The notes below the pieces were generated by a model. The model searched no databases. It had not been told where the DNA came from and worked only from the letters and a program-made list of their open reading frames with translations. Source: UBA2421 sp002343075 (GTDB lineage Bacteria > Planctomycetota > Phycisphaerae > Tepidisphaerales > Tepidisphaeraceae). From it: a stretch of DNA of 64,000 nucleotides. The DNA lies in contig CALJLN010000047.1 of the NCBI GenBank assembly GCA_937982565.1, positions 62,001 to 126,000 on the forward strand, read 5' to 3'. The position numbers and the translations under genes were made by a program. Shown in pieces: positions 49,612-59,635 of this stretch; position 1 is the first letter of the stretch; each line of letters begins with the position of its first letter.

Positions 49612-52600
49612 ATGTCCGGTATTCTCGTTCCCATGGCGGAGCCAAAGTTTGTTCATCTTCACGTTCACACGCATTACTCCCTGCTCGACGGTGCCAACAA
49701 GATTCCCGACCTCGTAAAGCGCACGAAAGCCCTGGGAATGGACTCGATTGCGATTACCGATCACGGCTGCATGTATGGTGTCATCGAGTTCTTTAACGAG
49801 TGCAAAAAGGAAGGCATCAAACCGATCTTAGGCATGGAAGCCTACATGGCCCCCGGCGACCGTCGTGATCGATCCACCCCGAGCGGCAATGCAGGCGAGG
49901 CGGCGTTTCATCTGCTGCTGCTGGCCGAGAACCTCGAAGGCTACCGCAACCTGATCAAGCTAAGTTCAATCGCCTACCGAGAGGGGTTTTACTATAAGCC
50001 CCGCATTGACAAGGAGGTACTGCGCGCTCACAGCAAGGGTCTGATCGGCACCAGTGCCTGCCTCGGCGGGGAGGTGGCTTCGTCCATTCTCAAACACGAT
50101 CCGAAGAGAGCTCGAGCATTTGCTGAAACGTATGCAGAGATTTTTGGTCCGGAACGCTTTTACATTGAAGTTCAGAAGCATGTGAGGGAGCAAAACGAGG
50201 CCAACCCAGAGTTGGCTGAGATCGCCAGGAAACTCGGCTTGGGAATGGTCGCGACTAACGACGTCCATTTTCTGCAGGAGGAAGATCACTTTGCACATGA
50301 CGTGCTGTGCTGCATCAGCATGAGCAAGCTGCTCTCCGATGAGAATCGGATGAAGTACCCTACTGAGCTCTACCTGAAATCACCCGCCGAGATGGCCGCG
50401 GCGCTGGGGCAGTATGACGGCGCGATCGCCAACACGGCACGCGTCGCGGCTATGTGCAATCTGGAGCTTGATTTTTCCAGGCGATACGCTCCGGTCTACC
50501 AGGTGCCGGCGCGCGTGTCGAAGGGTCTTTCGTCGACTGGATCCACAGCCGTTGCCTGCATGGACGATCGGCCGGCTTCCGGGGGAATTCCGGCCGACGA
50601 GCAATATCTGCGCGATCTTTGCGAAGAGGGCCTTGATTGGCGATACGGAACTCGCGACGTCAGCCAGGCAATCCGCGACCGCCTCGAATACGAGGTGAAG
50701 ATTATCGCGATGAAGGGGTTTTGCTCCTACTTTCTAATTGTCTGGGACTTCTGCAATTTTGCGAGGCAGAATGGAATTCCAGTTGGCGCGAGGGGATCTG
50801 GCGTCGGGACGATGGTGGGTTATCTGCTCGGTCTTTGTAACGTCGACCCGCTGCGATACGGCTTGCTATTTGAGCGATTCATGGACCCTTCCCGTAACGA
50901 GATGCCCGATATTGATATCGACATCTGCCAGGACGGCCGGGCTGGCGTGATCGACTATGTGCGGAAGAAATACGGGCATGTCGCGCAGATTATCACCTTT
51001 GGCACACTGGCTGCGAAGGCCGCATGCAAGGATGTAGGCAGGGTGATGGGTGTGCCGCTTAAGGAAATCGATGCGCTGACAAAGCTCATTCCTCCTTCAC
51101 CCGGGATGACGCTCGACAAGGCCATCGCTCAGACGCCCGAACTGCGAAAGCTGCACGACGAGAATCCGATGATTCGCCAAGTGATTACGATCGCCAAGAA
51201 GCTGGAAGGGATGTGTCGCAACTCGGGCGTGCACGCCGCGGGGGTGATCATCGCCGACCAGCCGTTGGACGAAGTTATCCCGCTGTGCCGGGATAAAGAT
51301 GATAACGTTCTCACCCAGTTTGAAGGCCCGATCAGCGAGAAATGCGGCCTGCTGAAAATGGACTTTCTGGGCCTGCGCACCCTGAGCGTCATCACGCGTG
51401 CGGTGGGGCTGGTGAAGCAGACAAGGCATGTCGATATCGATATTGAGAAAGTCGATCTGGCGGACAAGGAAGTGCTTAACCTGTTCTGCCGCGGAGAGAC
51501 CAGGGGCATATTCCAGTTTGAATCGGGCGGCATGCAGGATCTGCTGATGAAGATGCAGCCAGATCGTCTGGAAGATTTGATTGCCGCCAACGCCCTCTAT
51601 CGACCGGGGCCGATGGAATTGATCCCGTCATATTGCCTTCGCAAGCATGGTAAGGAGGCCGTGCCTGAGGTGCATCCGATCATGGATGCCATTCTGCAGG
51701 AAACGTACGGCATCATGGTCTATCAAGAGCAGGTGATGCAGATCTTCAATCAACTCGGCGGGATCGAGCTGAGCAACGCCTACAAGCTGATCAAGGCTAT
51801 CAGCAAGAAGACGGTCGATGTGATCGCCAAGTTTAAGCCCGATTTCATCAAGGGTGCGATGAATAAAGGCGTGAGCAAAGGTAAAGCCGAGGAGATCTTC
51901 GACCTGATTCTGAAGTTCGGCGGATACGGGTTCAACAAGAGCCACTCCACAAGGTACGCTGTGATCGCGTTTCAGACTGCGCACCTGAAAACCTATCATC
52001 CGCTCGAGTACATGGCCGCATTGCTGACGTACGAAATGGGTAACACCGACAAAATGGTGGAATACATCGAAGAGGCGAGGCGGATGAAGCTCGCAGTACT
52101 GCCACCTGATGTAAATGTTTCGGAGAAGGATTTCACGCCGGTTTTTTCGGCGAGTACCGAGTTGCCAAAGCGGCCAAGCGGCAAAGTAGGGCCGAAGACA
52201 CGAAAGCCCTTCAGCGAGCCAGGTAATCCCGCCACCACCTCGGCTACTGGGGGTGTTATTCGCTTTGGACTAATGGCAGTGCGGGGCGTAGGCGAGAAGG
52301 CCGTGGAGTCAATCATAGAAGAACGCACGAAAGGGGGGGCGTACACGGGATTGTACGAGTTCTGCGAACGAGTCGATTTACGAACGGTGCAGAAGAGCAC
52401 AATCGACGCACTCATCAAGTGCGGCGCATTCGCTGGGATTTCGCCAAAGCGCGCGCCGCTTTTGCAGGTGTTGGATAAGGCCGTAGAAATGGGGCAGCAG
52501 GCACAAACTGACAAGCGATCGGGACAGATCGGATTGTTTAGCGGCGAATCCGCAGGGGCGGCTTTGCCGAGCAGCAGCTTGGGGGCGGGTCTTCCTGACG

Positions 52601-53394
52601 TGGAGGAATTGCCCAACTCCGAGTTGTTGAAGTTTGAGAAGGAACTGCTCGGATTTTACATCACTAGCCATCCGCTTCTTCAGCATCAGATGATGATCGA
52701 GCAATTCACTTCGGCGACCACCCGGGACATCATGCACATGTCGGAAGGACGCGAGGTAACGCTCGGCGGGATGATCACGCGCGTGAAGAAGACCGTGACC
52801 AAAACCGGACGAAGCGCCGGTATGGCAATGGCGATGCTGACGGTGGAGGATATGGAGGGGCAAGTCGACGCGGTCATTTTTGCCGATACTTTCGCAGAGG
52901 TGTCTCAGAAGCATCCCGGACTGATTGCCAATGAATCAATTCTCTTTCTACGGGGTAAAGTAGACCGCCGCCGGGAGACTCCCAGTCTTGTGGTAAACGA
53001 GGTTGTTTCGATCGAGGAATCGGTTCCGCGATTCGCCAACGCGGTGGCGATTCGCGTGGACCGCATCCGGCATACGCCGGCTAAGCTTGAAGAGCTAAAG
53101 CCGCTTCTCCACCAGCATCGAGGGAAACTGCGAACTTTCGTGCAGATTTCCTCCGCCGAAAGCAACCGCGTGGTCATCGCGCTCGGTAAGGATTTCTCGG
53201 TCAAGCCGACGATGGGCCTCGTCGCCGCCGCCGACAAGTTACTCGGGCCGGGCAGCACGACTGTGGTCGGCGAAGGTAACGCACGCGTAAAACGGCTTGA
53301 GCAGCAGAAGCTGTTTGCGGACGAGTTGATCGAGGCAGAACCTGTTCTCTCCAGCGAGGATGATGCCGAAATGCAGTTTGATGCAGCCGATTGA
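49612..53394 (+). CDS. dnaE: DNA polymerase III subunit alpha
   Basis: The 1260-residue catalytic subunit of the replicative polymerase. An N-terminal PHP domain (FVHLHVHTHYSLLDGANK, IAITDHGCMYGVIEFF) is followed by the polymerase core with PDIDIDICQDGR carrying the catalytic Asp pair near residue 432, GSGVGTMVGYLLGL, and FNKSHSTRYAVIAFQTAHLK. A likely beta-clamp site is QIGLF near residue 970. The C-terminus has an OB domain (VTLGGMITRVKKTVTK). Two low-complexity inserts (near residues 300-325 and 850-885) look species-specific. An ATG at 49633 (MAEPKFVHLHV) could be the true start. Confidence 0.96.
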   Translation: MSGILVPMAEPKFVHLHVHTHYSLLDGANKIPDLVKRTKALGMDSIAITDHGCMYGVIEFFNECKKEGIKPILGMEAYMAPGDRRDRSTPSGNAGEAAFHLLLLAENLEGYRNLIKLSSIAYREGFYYKPRIDKEVLRAHSKGLIGTSACLGGEVASSILKHDPKRARAFAETYAEIFGPERFYIEVQKHVREQNEANPELAEIARKLGLGMVATNDVHFLQEEDHFAHDVLCCISMSKLLSDENRMKYPTELYLKSPAEMAAALGQYDGAIANTARVAAMCNLELDFSRRYAPVYQVPARVSKGLSSTGSTAVACMDDRPASGGIPADEQYLRDLCEEGLDWRYGTRDVSQAIRDRLEYEVKIIAMKGFCSYFLIVWDFCNFARQNGIPVGARGSGVGTMVGYLLGLCNVDPLRYGLLFERFMDPSRNEMPDIDIDICQDGRAGVIDYVRKKYGHVAQIITFGTLAAKAACKDVGRVMGVPLKEIDALTKLIPPSPGMTLDKAIAQTPELRKLHDENPMIRQVITIAKKLEGMCRNSGVHAAGVIIADQPLDEVIPLCRDKDDNVLTQFEGPISEKCGLLKMDFLGLRTLSVITRAVGLVKQTRHVDIDIEKVDLADKEVLNLFCRGETRGIFQFESGGMQDLLMKMQPDRLEDLIAANALYRPGPMELIPSYCLRKHGKEAVPEVHPIMDAILQETYGIMVYQEQVMQIFNQLGGIELSNAYKLIKAISKKTVDVIAKFKPDFIKGAMNKGVSKGKAEEIFDLILKFGGYGFNKSHSTRYAVIAFQTAHLKTYHPLEYMAALLTYEMGNTDKMVEYIEEARRMKLAVLPPDVNVSEKDFTPVFSASTELPKRPSGKVGPKTRKPFSEPGNPATTSATGGVIRFGLMAVRGVGEKAVESIIEERTKGGAYTGLYEFCERVDLRTVQKSTIDALIKCGAFAGISPKRAPLLQVLDKAVEMGQQAQTDKRSGQIGLFSGESAGAALPSSSLGAGLPDVEELPNSELLKFEKELLGFYITSHPLLQHQMMIEQFTSATTRDIMHMSEGREVTLGGMITRVKKTVTKTGRSAGMAMAMLTVEDMEGQVDAVIFADTFAEVSQKHPGLIANESILFLRGKVDRRRETPSLVVNEVVSIEESVPRFANAVAIRVDRIRHTPAKLEELKPLLHQHRGKLRTFVQISSAESNRVVIALGKDFSVKPTMGLVAAADKLLGPGSTTVVGEGNARVKRLEQQKLFADELIEAEPVLSSEDDAEMQFDAAD

Positions 53395-53433
53395 AGCACG
53401 CCCTCACCCACCCCCTCACCGATGTGTACTGTT

Positions 53434-53481
53434 CGAAAAAAAGAAAACGGGCCGGAAGGGAGCCACCACTTCCGACCCGTT
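53434..53481 (-). terminator. Rho-independent terminator after galU (minus strand)
   Basis: AACGGGCCGGAAG at 53446-53458 pairs with CTTCCGACCCGTT at 53469-53481 with one mismatch. Read on the minus strand the stem is followed by TTTTCTTTTTTTC, so it ends transcripts coming from galU. It may also stop dnaE transcripts on the plus strand, less strongly. Confidence 0.85.
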
Positions 53482-53607
53482 GGAGTACTTTTCTGAACAC
53501 AAGAAACATATCGCAGTATTGAAAGACGTCAAGAGCATGTTGCCACAATTTGCGCGCCGAGTCTGATGCGCACGTAGGGCGCGTTTGACAAGACGATGAG
53601 GATGACT

Positions 53608-54513
53608 TCATGACTCATTCATCAACTCACTGAGTGTTGGCTTAAGTGAGTTCCAGGTTAGTGGATCGCGCTGTGCGAATATGAGGTTTGTTCTGAGCCA
53701 CTCGGTTGGGTCACCGACGTCGTGTCGCTTGGCCTGTAGAACGACTCCGTGGATTGGTTCACGAGCGAGCAGTAGCTTGAGCGCGTCTGTCAGTTGGATC
53801 TCGCCACCCTTGCCTGGCTTAACCAGGTCGATGCATTGGAATATCGCAGGGGTCAGCAGATATCGCGCCGCGATGGCAAGGTTGCTCGGAGCCTTGTCTT
53901 TGCTGGGCTTTTCGATGAGATCGGTGATGCGAATCAACCCATCGGCGGTCGTGTCGCCAGCGATAACTCCGTAGCGGTCCACTCGATCCGCTGCCACCCG
54001 CTGCAAGCCGATGACTGCGGTGCCGAGTTGGCGGTGGGCATCGATTAACTGTTGCGCCGGCGACACGTCTGCCCCACTGAATATTGTGTCGCCCAGCAGG
54101 CATAAGAACGGTTCAGCGCCGACGTGATCCCTGCCTTGCAACACCGCGTGGCCTAAGCCGCGTTGATCGCGCTGGCGAACCGAAGTGAAGCGCACCTTCG
54201 ACATAAGCTCATTGATAGACCGCAGATACGCGTCTTTGCCGCCCGCGGCGACGCGCGCCTCCAACTCGGGAAAGCGGTCGAAGTGATCCTCAATGGCCTT
54301 CTTTTCTCTTGAGGTAACAATTGCCACATTCACCGCCCCCGCGGCGGCCGACTCTTCAACCACATACTGAATCGTCGGCTTGTCCAGCACCGGCAGCATC
54401 TCTTTAGGCACAGCTTTCGCCGCAGGCAGCATGCGCGTGCCAAAGCCAGCAGCAGGGATAATCGCCTTTGTAATCGCTGACGGTTTCGACTCGCTGTTCG
54501 CTTCGACGGCCAC
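53608..54513 (-). CDS. galU: UTP-glucose-1-phosphate uridylyltransferase
   Basis: A 301-residue sugar nucleotidyltransferase: KAIIPAAGFGTRMLPAAKAVPKEMLP with the signature, TIQYVVEESAAAG, and FLCLLGDTIFSG with the metal Asp. It makes UDP-sugar from a sugar 1-phosphate and UTP. The start is set by AGGAGG six bases before a GTG at 54513; an upstream ATG at 54534 would place that ribosome-binding site inside the coding region. It sits 47 bases after a glucuronokinase gene, so it may also take glucuronate 1-phosphate. Confidence 0.9.
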   Translation of the reverse strand: MAVEANSESKPSAITKAIIPAAGFGTRMLPAAKAVPKEMLPVLDKPTIQYVVEESAAAGAVNVAIVTSREKKAIEDHFDRFPELEARVAAGGKDAYLRSINELMSKVRFTSVRQRDQRGLGHAVLQGRDHVGAEPFLCLLGDTIFSGADVSPAQQLIDAHRQLGTAVIGLQRVAADRVDRYGVIAGDTTADGLIRITDLIEKPSKDKAPSNLAIAARYLLTPAIFQCIDLVKPGKGGEIQLTDALKLLLAREPIHGVVLQAKRHDVGDPTEWLRTNLIFAQRDPLTWNSLKPTLSELMNES

Positions 54514-54560
54514 GCAAAACCTCCTTAGATTCATACTCTGAGAACCAGACGACGCCGCGC

Positions 54561-55562
54561 CTACGCATCGAAGATCATGGGCCGAATCGTCGTACAGCGA
54601 ATGCTTGCCAGCGCGTCGACGATATCCTGGTAGTGTTTGCCGTCGCGATAAAGCCCACAGATTGCGCCGCCGCTGCCGCTGAAGTGCGCACTGGCACCGA
54701 CGCTTCTCGCGGTCTCCACCATGCGGTGATTTTCAGGGGCAATGTTCATGATTGATTGGCGTACCGCGTAGTTGGCGTCGATCACCCTTCCCAACTCGCC
54801 CCAATCGGCGGCCATGATCGCCTTCCTTCCCGCATCGGTTAGGTCGCTCAGTTTTCGCATCGCGGCAACCACCCCAGCGTCGCCGCGGTTCCACAGTTCG
54901 CGAAGATTGCGGTGGGGCACATCGCTTATCTCCGCCCGCTGAGGGTCAAATGCTACATAGATCGGGGGGGGCTTTGGCGGGCGGAGCGGTTCATACTTTC
55001 CATAACCTTGCGACTCAACCTGAGTGCGCTCGAAATCCATGTAGACCATACCCTCATAAGTCTGAATCACGCGATCCTGCAGTCCGGCGTTGATGCCCAA
55101 CTCGTCGCGCTCGACAGAAAGCACCAGGGTGGGCAGATAATGCTGTGGGATTTCAATGTTATAGAACTCCATCAGGGCGCGCATGGTCGCCGTGACGATT
55201 GCGCTCGATCCGCTTAGCCCAACCAGCCTTGGAATGTCTGTCTTGTAGGTGAGGGTGAAACTTCTGCGATCGAGTTCGCGACCCTGCTGTTCGCAATAAT
55301 GATGAAACCGCTTCACTGCCGCCTTCATCAATCTCACCCCGCCGTAGTAGCCGTAGAGCTTCTGATCGCGCAGGAAGGAGTCGAGACTTTCATATTTTGA
55401 AAGATCGCCCTCGCTTTGGATGATCTCAAAATGGGGGCTCTCCCACAGCGACACGGTGGCCGAAAAGTTGCGGATGATGAACGAGATTGTCTTGCCAAAG
55501 TAACCGTCGGATGGGTTGCCGACCAATCCTGCCCGGGCGTGCGCGTGTTGCGTGATAATCAT
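54561..55562 (-). CDS. Glucuronokinase-like GHMP kinase
   Basis: A 333-residue GHMP-superfamily kinase. The wording GLVGNPSDGYFGKTISF near residue 12, YYGGVRLMKA, PRLVGLSGSSAIV (the glycine-rich ATP loop near 111-123), and FSGSGGAICGLY at the end closely follows plant glucuronokinase (GLCAK), which makes glucuronate 1-phosphate. That resemblance is from memory. The adjacent GalU-type enzyme would then give UDP-glucuronate. Start ATG 55562 lies 13 bases after the upstream membrane-protein gene. It could also act on a related sugar such as a heptose. Confidence 0.82.
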   Translation of the reverse strand: MIITQHAHARAGLVGNPSDGYFGKTISFIIRNFSATVSLWESPHFEIIQSEGDLSKYESLDSFLRDQKLYGYYGGVRLMKAAVKRFHHYCEQQGRELDRRSFTLTYKTDIPRLVGLSGSSAIVTATMRALMEFYNIEIPQHYLPTLVLSVERDELGINAGLQDRVIQTYEGMVYMDFERTQVESQGYGKYEPLRPPKPPPIYVAFDPQRAEISDVPHRNLRELWNRGDAGVVAAMRKLSDLTDAGRKAIMAADWGELGRVIDANYAVRQSIMNIAPENHRMVETARSVGASAHFSGSGGAICGLYRDGKHYQDIVDALASIRCTTIRPMIFDA

Positions 55563-55575
55563 AGTATCCCTGACT

Positions 55576-57342
55576 CTATCGCGAGACTTTGTACAGTAAA
55601 TACCTGCCGAATGCGGGGCCGACTCGGTACGGCTCAAACTCGCTCCCGAGACTTCGCACCGCAACTACATATTGCGCGCCATATCGCCGTGCGCCCGTGA
55701 ACAGCGCACTGCCGTCAACCTTCTCATATCGCGACCGCATCGCGTCCTGCGCAAGCAAGTATGACCCTCGCGGGAGGGCGTCGAGAGTCTCCCATCCCAA
55801 TGCCGCGGCCATGCGCGCGTGCCATTCGGGCAACTCGCCTGCCAGTTGTGGAACACTCTTCCAGTTAATGACAATTGCCCGCTTGGCGAACCATCGAAAA
55901 TCCTCATCGACCGGCGAAACTAAGAACACCCCGGCAGGGTCTGTGTTTCGGGAGTCGGCTACCCATGCGCAGAGCGCGCGGTAGTCCTCATCCACCTTGA
56001 CCAGCGGGCGCGAAAGCCCGGTGATTCGGTCAAATCCTGCGAGAAGCAGCCCCGTAACCAGCATGCCCGACGCAATCGCCGGCCATGCTCGCTTGCGGCT
56101 TAACAATACCACCATCGGTGCGAAGCCCATCGCTACCAGCATGATGATCGATCCTGCTCGTGCTCGGGCAATGTCGGTAAATGGAGAAAGCAAAAGCACG
56201 CCCGCTGCAAAGATCAGGCATGCTGGAAGCGCCCATACCATTGCCTTCCAACGCGTCATGAGTACCGCAGCGAAGACCACCAGCAGCAGATGCACGATAA
56301 TGCTGAACCGAAACAGACTCATCTGTACCAGGGTTTCACTGACATACCAAAGACCGGCGAAACACAGTGCGATTACCTGGAGTACCAAAATCGACAGCAA
56401 GACGGCGGCGGTTCTGTCGCGCGACTCCGTGCGGATCAAGGACATCCCCACCAGCCCCGGCGGGATCCAAAAGCAAAACGCGAGCCAGATGACCCAGGGC
56501 CAGCTAGCCGGGTGATAGTGATGCGGATGGCGGAGCGCCGCGTACCAGTCCACAAATTGTTCGAGCGGGATCGGATGCCCAGGATGGCTGAGTTTCGCCA
56601 TCGCAGACGGAATTACGTTCACGGCGCATCCAACTGCGGCGAGCGTGGTGGCAGTGAGGTAGATGGGTCGTAGCCATCGCGAAACAGCCAGCCGATTCTC
56701 ATAGAGGGAGATCGCAAGCCAGAGGACTGGCACGACGACGGCGTGGTTCAAGTGAAATAGCCCCGAGACACCCAGGCACATCCCCGCCAGGATCAGGCGC
56801 CCGTGAATGAACGCTGCCGCGCCGGCAAACATCGCTACGTTGGCGATGTTGCTGGCCAGCACGCATGAGTCCTGAAAAAACTGGTAGGTTCCCAGGCCAA
56901 TACCGCCAGCCGAGATGAAATACAGCACCACAGAAAGCAGGTAAGCATCGTTGCCCCCGCCCAGCCGCTGGACGATGCCGCGCCACGAAACATGAAAGAC
57001 CACGAGGAGCATTGCGTAGATGAGCGCAAATGCCGGTTCGAGTAAACCCGTCCGTAACAGTCCTGCGGTCATCCAGCCGAATGCGCTGTGGTATTGCAAC
57101 GTCTGTGTGTAAAACCAGTCGTTCGCAAGTAGTCCGGGATCGTTTTTCCGGAGTGCATCAATCAGGTAGACCGAGTGATTGCTCAATCCAAACTGGTAGC
57201 CGCTCACCACCAGATTGATCGCAATCCCGAGCAAGATCGCCACGATTGCAATAAGCGGCTGCTGAGGGGTGGCGGAGGAGTTGGGGTTGAACGAGTCTTT
57301 CAAGCGACTGCCATCGATACCAGACACCCGCCGTGTTGTCAC
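55576..57342 (-). CDS. Large multi-pass membrane protein, function unknown
   Basis: A 588-residue protein with about ten or more membrane helices (for example QPLIAIVAILLGIAINLVVS near residue 30) and a soluble C-terminal part of about 130 residues (VFLVSPVDEDFRWFAKRAIV). The layout resembles uncharacterised polytopic proteins and GT-C-like membrane glycosyltransferases, but I cannot identify a catalytic motif. It lies 13 bases upstream of the glucuronokinase gene on the same strand, so the three minus-strand genes probably form an operon. The GTG at 57342 is the first available start and has no clear ribosome-binding site. Confidence 0.7.
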   Translation of the reverse strand: MTTRRVSGIDGSRLKDSFNPNSSATPQQPLIAIVAILLGIAINLVVSGYQFGLSNHSVYLIDALRKNDPGLLANDWFYTQTLQYHSAFGWMTAGLLRTGLLEPAFALIYAMLLVVFHVSWRGIVQRLGGGNDAYLLSVVLYFISAGGIGLGTYQFFQDSCVLASNIANVAMFAGAAAFIHGRLILAGMCLGVSGLFHLNHAVVVPVLWLAISLYENRLAVSRWLRPIYLTATTLAAVGCAVNVIPSAMAKLSHPGHPIPLEQFVDWYAALRHPHHYHPASWPWVIWLAFCFWIPPGLVGMSLIRTESRDRTAAVLLSILVLQVIALCFAGLWYVSETLVQMSLFRFSIIVHLLLVVFAAVLMTRWKAMVWALPACLIFAAGVLLLSPFTDIARARAGSIIMLVAMGFAPMVVLLSRKRAWPAIASGMLVTGLLLAGFDRITGLSRPLVKVDEDYRALCAWVADSRNTDPAGVFLVSPVDEDFRWFAKRAIVINWKSVPQLAGELPEWHARMAAALGWETLDALPRGSYLLAQDAMRSRYEKVDGSALFTGARRYGAQYVVAVRSLGSEFEPYRVGPAFGRYLLYKVSR

Positions 57343-57370
57343 ACTGGCAGGGATTGAATGACGGCTAGGT

Positions 57371-58069
57371 CTATAGCGCCTTCGCGATAAGTATCGCGAG
57401 CACTGTAATCGTCAGTATTGCGCCCGCGAGTCGAAGAAGCCAGCGGCGCTTTGTCCGTCCGAAAGATCGGACCGCAGGGCGAGTACTGATGACGTCATTG
57501 ACGCTGACTTTTGGGCGCCTGCGTGTTTCTCGGCCGGGTGGCAGGCCGGTGCGTGCTGAGAGCTCATCCCAGGAACTGCTCGAAAGCCCGGTGATCAACG
57601 ACTGCGCCTCGAGCACGCTTGGGGTGTTGGGTTCGGCGGGCTTGGGCTGCGGTGTTGGGAAGTGAGTAGTATCTATGGCCGGTTCCAACTCCATGCGAAA
57701 CCCTGCAACCGTGCCCGCGAGCGCCTCGATCGGATCAAGCGGCCGCATGTCAGCAGGGCGGTTTACCGGTGGGGCAGGTACGAACGCGCCCGCTCGAAAG
57801 CAGACCCGGGTACGACCCATCTGCAACACGTCCCCGTCGAGCAGTGTCCGGCGTGCCACAGGGTGATTGTCGATCTGCGTGCCGTTTTTGCTGCCGAGGT
57901 CTTCTATGACCCAGCCGTCGAGCACGCGTTCGATCTTGCAATGCTTGCGGGACAGCAGCGCATCATGCACCGCGATCGAACACTCGTTCGACCGACCGAT
58001 GGTTACCGGACCGACCAGTTGATGTCGTGCCAGCTCCCCTTTGCGATCTGCAAAAATCAGATACGCCAT
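57371..58069 (-). CDS. FHA-domain protein with C-terminal membrane anchor
   Basis: A 232-residue protein. Residues 1-95 are a complete FHA domain (VTIGRSNECSIAV, LLSRKHCKIERV, DLGSKNGTQIDN), expected to bind phosphothreonine. A Pro-rich linker follows, and a single helix ends the protein (LLRLAGAILTITVLAILIA), so it is tail-anchored in the membrane. No Ser/Thr kinase lies in the window. It starts 16 bases after the DMT transporter gene and likely shares its transcript. Confidence 0.85.
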   Translation of the reverse strand: MAYLIFADRKGELARHQLVGPVTIGRSNECSIAVHDALLSRKHCKIERVLDGWVIEDLGSKNGTQIDNHPVARRTLLDGDVLQMGRTRVCFRAGAFVPAPPVNRPADMRPLDPIEALAGTVAGFRMELEPAIDTTHFPTPQPKPAEPNTPSVLEAQSLITGLSSSSWDELSARTGLPPGRETRRRPKVSVNDVISTRPAVRSFGRTKRRWLLRLAGAILTITVLAILIAKAL

Positions 58070-58085
58070 CTATCAGAAGTATCGT

Positions 58086-59000
58086 TCAATCGACCGCAAT
58101 GTTCACACTTTCGGCGCGTTTTCTTCCTGTCGCTTCGAGGATCAGAGCCGAAAAAATGGCGGCGCCACCGATCAAATCCCATTTTGAGGGATACTCTGCG
58201 ACAAAGATTGCGACCCAGGTGGGGCTGAGCAGAGGCTCGAGCAAAATGAGCAAAGAAGCGCTGACGGGTGGTACCCGTCGCAGGCCTAACTGAAAGAGCA
58301 GGTACGCGAGAGCATGCTGCACAATGCCGCAGAAGATCAGCAGCTGCCACTGGTACGCCGAGACATGCAATCGATCATACGCGAGGGCTAAAGGAACCAG
58401 GATCAGGGCCGTACCCGCGTTGTTGATGAAAATGATGAGAATGGGGTTAGCCCCACCGGAGTCGCGGTCGACCTTTTCAAGCATTACCACAAGGCCGCCA
58501 AAGGCCAAACCGGCGAGCAGCCCGCAAAATGGCCCGATGGGGTCGAACGCTGCTTCGTGCATCATCGGCACCACGAGCATCACAATGACGCCCATCATTG
58601 TCAGCCCGACCGCGAGGATGGTGCGACGGCCGATGCTCTGCTTTTGCAGGCCCCAGGCAATGAGAGCGACCCACGCCGGGCCTGTGTATTGCAGAATCAC
58701 GCCGCTTGCCGCCTTACCGAGTGTGATTGCGGCAATGAAGAACCCAACCATTAATGTGTGAAGCACCACACTCGCGAGCATTGGCCAGAACCGAGGGCGA
58801 CTCCCCGTGAAAAAACCAACAAACAAAAGCACAAATCCCGCCGCGATGGCACTACGCAGCCCGGCGAAGGCGAGCGGATCAGCCTTAGCTAGTTTTACCA
58901 CCAGGCCGTTCAGGCTCCACAGCGCTGCGCAGGCAAACAGCATCATCACGCCGGCGGCGCGCTGCGAGTCGCGCGAGTGTGCGGCGGCGAGTGTCGGCAT
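58086..59000 (-). CDS. EamA/DMT-family transporter
   Basis: A 304-residue inner-membrane permease with ten predicted helices in two EamA repeats (ALWSLNGLVVKLAKADPLAF in the first; FGGLVVMLEKVDRDSG between halves; LLILLEPLLSPTWVAIFVAE in the second). The family exports or imports small metabolites, but the substrate cannot be told. It is followed by the FHA gene and preceded by a lipoprotein gene 21 bases away. Confidence 0.88.
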   Translation of the reverse strand: MPTLAAAHSRDSQRAAGVMMLFACAALWSLNGLVVKLAKADPLAFAGLRSAIAAGFVLLFVGFFTGSRPRFWPMLASVVLHTLMVGFFIAAITLGKAASGVILQYTGPAWVALIAWGLQKQSIGRRTILAVGLTMMGVIVMLVVPMMHEAAFDPIGPFCGLLAGLAFGGLVVMLEKVDRDSGGANPILIIFINNAGTALILVPLALAYDRLHVSAYQWQLLIFCGIVQHALAYLLFQLGLRRVPPVSASLLILLEPLLSPTWVAIFVAEYPSKWDLIGGAAIFSALILEATGRKRAESVNIAVD

Positions 59001-59021
59001 TGACGCGAGTGACCCTGCGGC

Positions 59022-59438
59022 TTACTTGTTGTGATTTGGCTGTGTGGACGGCGCGCTAAGGCTGCGGCCTTCTGCTTGCACGGGTGCGGCATGCGACTGC
59101 ATTTTCGACCGTGCATCAGCGAGTTGCGACTGAGCGTCTGCGAGTTCCCGCTTAGCGGCCGCAAGATCTGAATTAGCCCGTGCTAGCGTTGCCTGATCTT
59201 GTTGCAACTGTGTCTGCGCAACAGACAGGTCCCGCTGCGCCTGACCGGCGATTTGCTTTACGCGGTCGAGTTCGGTCTTCAGCACGTTCCGCTGCGTGGT
59301 GAGATCCTCAATCTGCATCGCCACGCGATCGGTTTCGCGCTTAGCAGTCTGCTCCGAAGCCTGATTTGAACACCCCGCGGCCAAGAAGACGGTACCTGCG
59401 AGTGATAAAGCGATTGCCAGCCGAGAATTGAGCGACAT
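59022..59438 (-). CDS. Coiled-coil lipoprotein
   Basis: A 138-residue lipoprotein with signal peptide and lipobox FLAAGC near residue 23. Residues about 35-115 form a long coiled coil of Gln/Ala/Asp-rich heptads (RDLSVAQTQLQQDQATLARA). The tail is polar. The ATG has GGAGGAA eight bases upstream. It resembles small murein-lipoprotein-like spacers but no family is assigned. It begins the minus-strand unit with the DMT transporter and FHA protein. Confidence 0.75.
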   Translation of the reverse strand: MSLNSRLAIALSLAGTVFLAAGCSNQASEQTAKRETDRVAMQIEDLTTQRNVLKTELDRVKQIAGQAQRDLSVAQTQLQQDQATLARANSDLAAAKRELADAQSQLADARSKMQSHAAPVQAEGRSLSAPSTQPNHNK

Positions 59439-59635
59439 AAACCGTTCCTCCAGTCACCTGAAGGTTGTAAGCGGATCCGGATTTCCAAGCAAGCAGATGT
59501 GCGATTCGGAAGCCGCGGTCCGAAGGGCGAGAGCAGAGGTATTGGAGGGCCGCTGCACGGCATGGCGCAGGCTGGTTACTGTCGTCGCCTTGCGCGAAGT
59601 TGCTGCCTTTGATGAATTCCGTACGATCGAGATCG

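Noticed and set aside
53360..53566. A 68-codon plus-strand frame at the end of dnaE
   Set aside because: It reads through the minus-strand terminator hairpin and overlaps dnaE in another frame.
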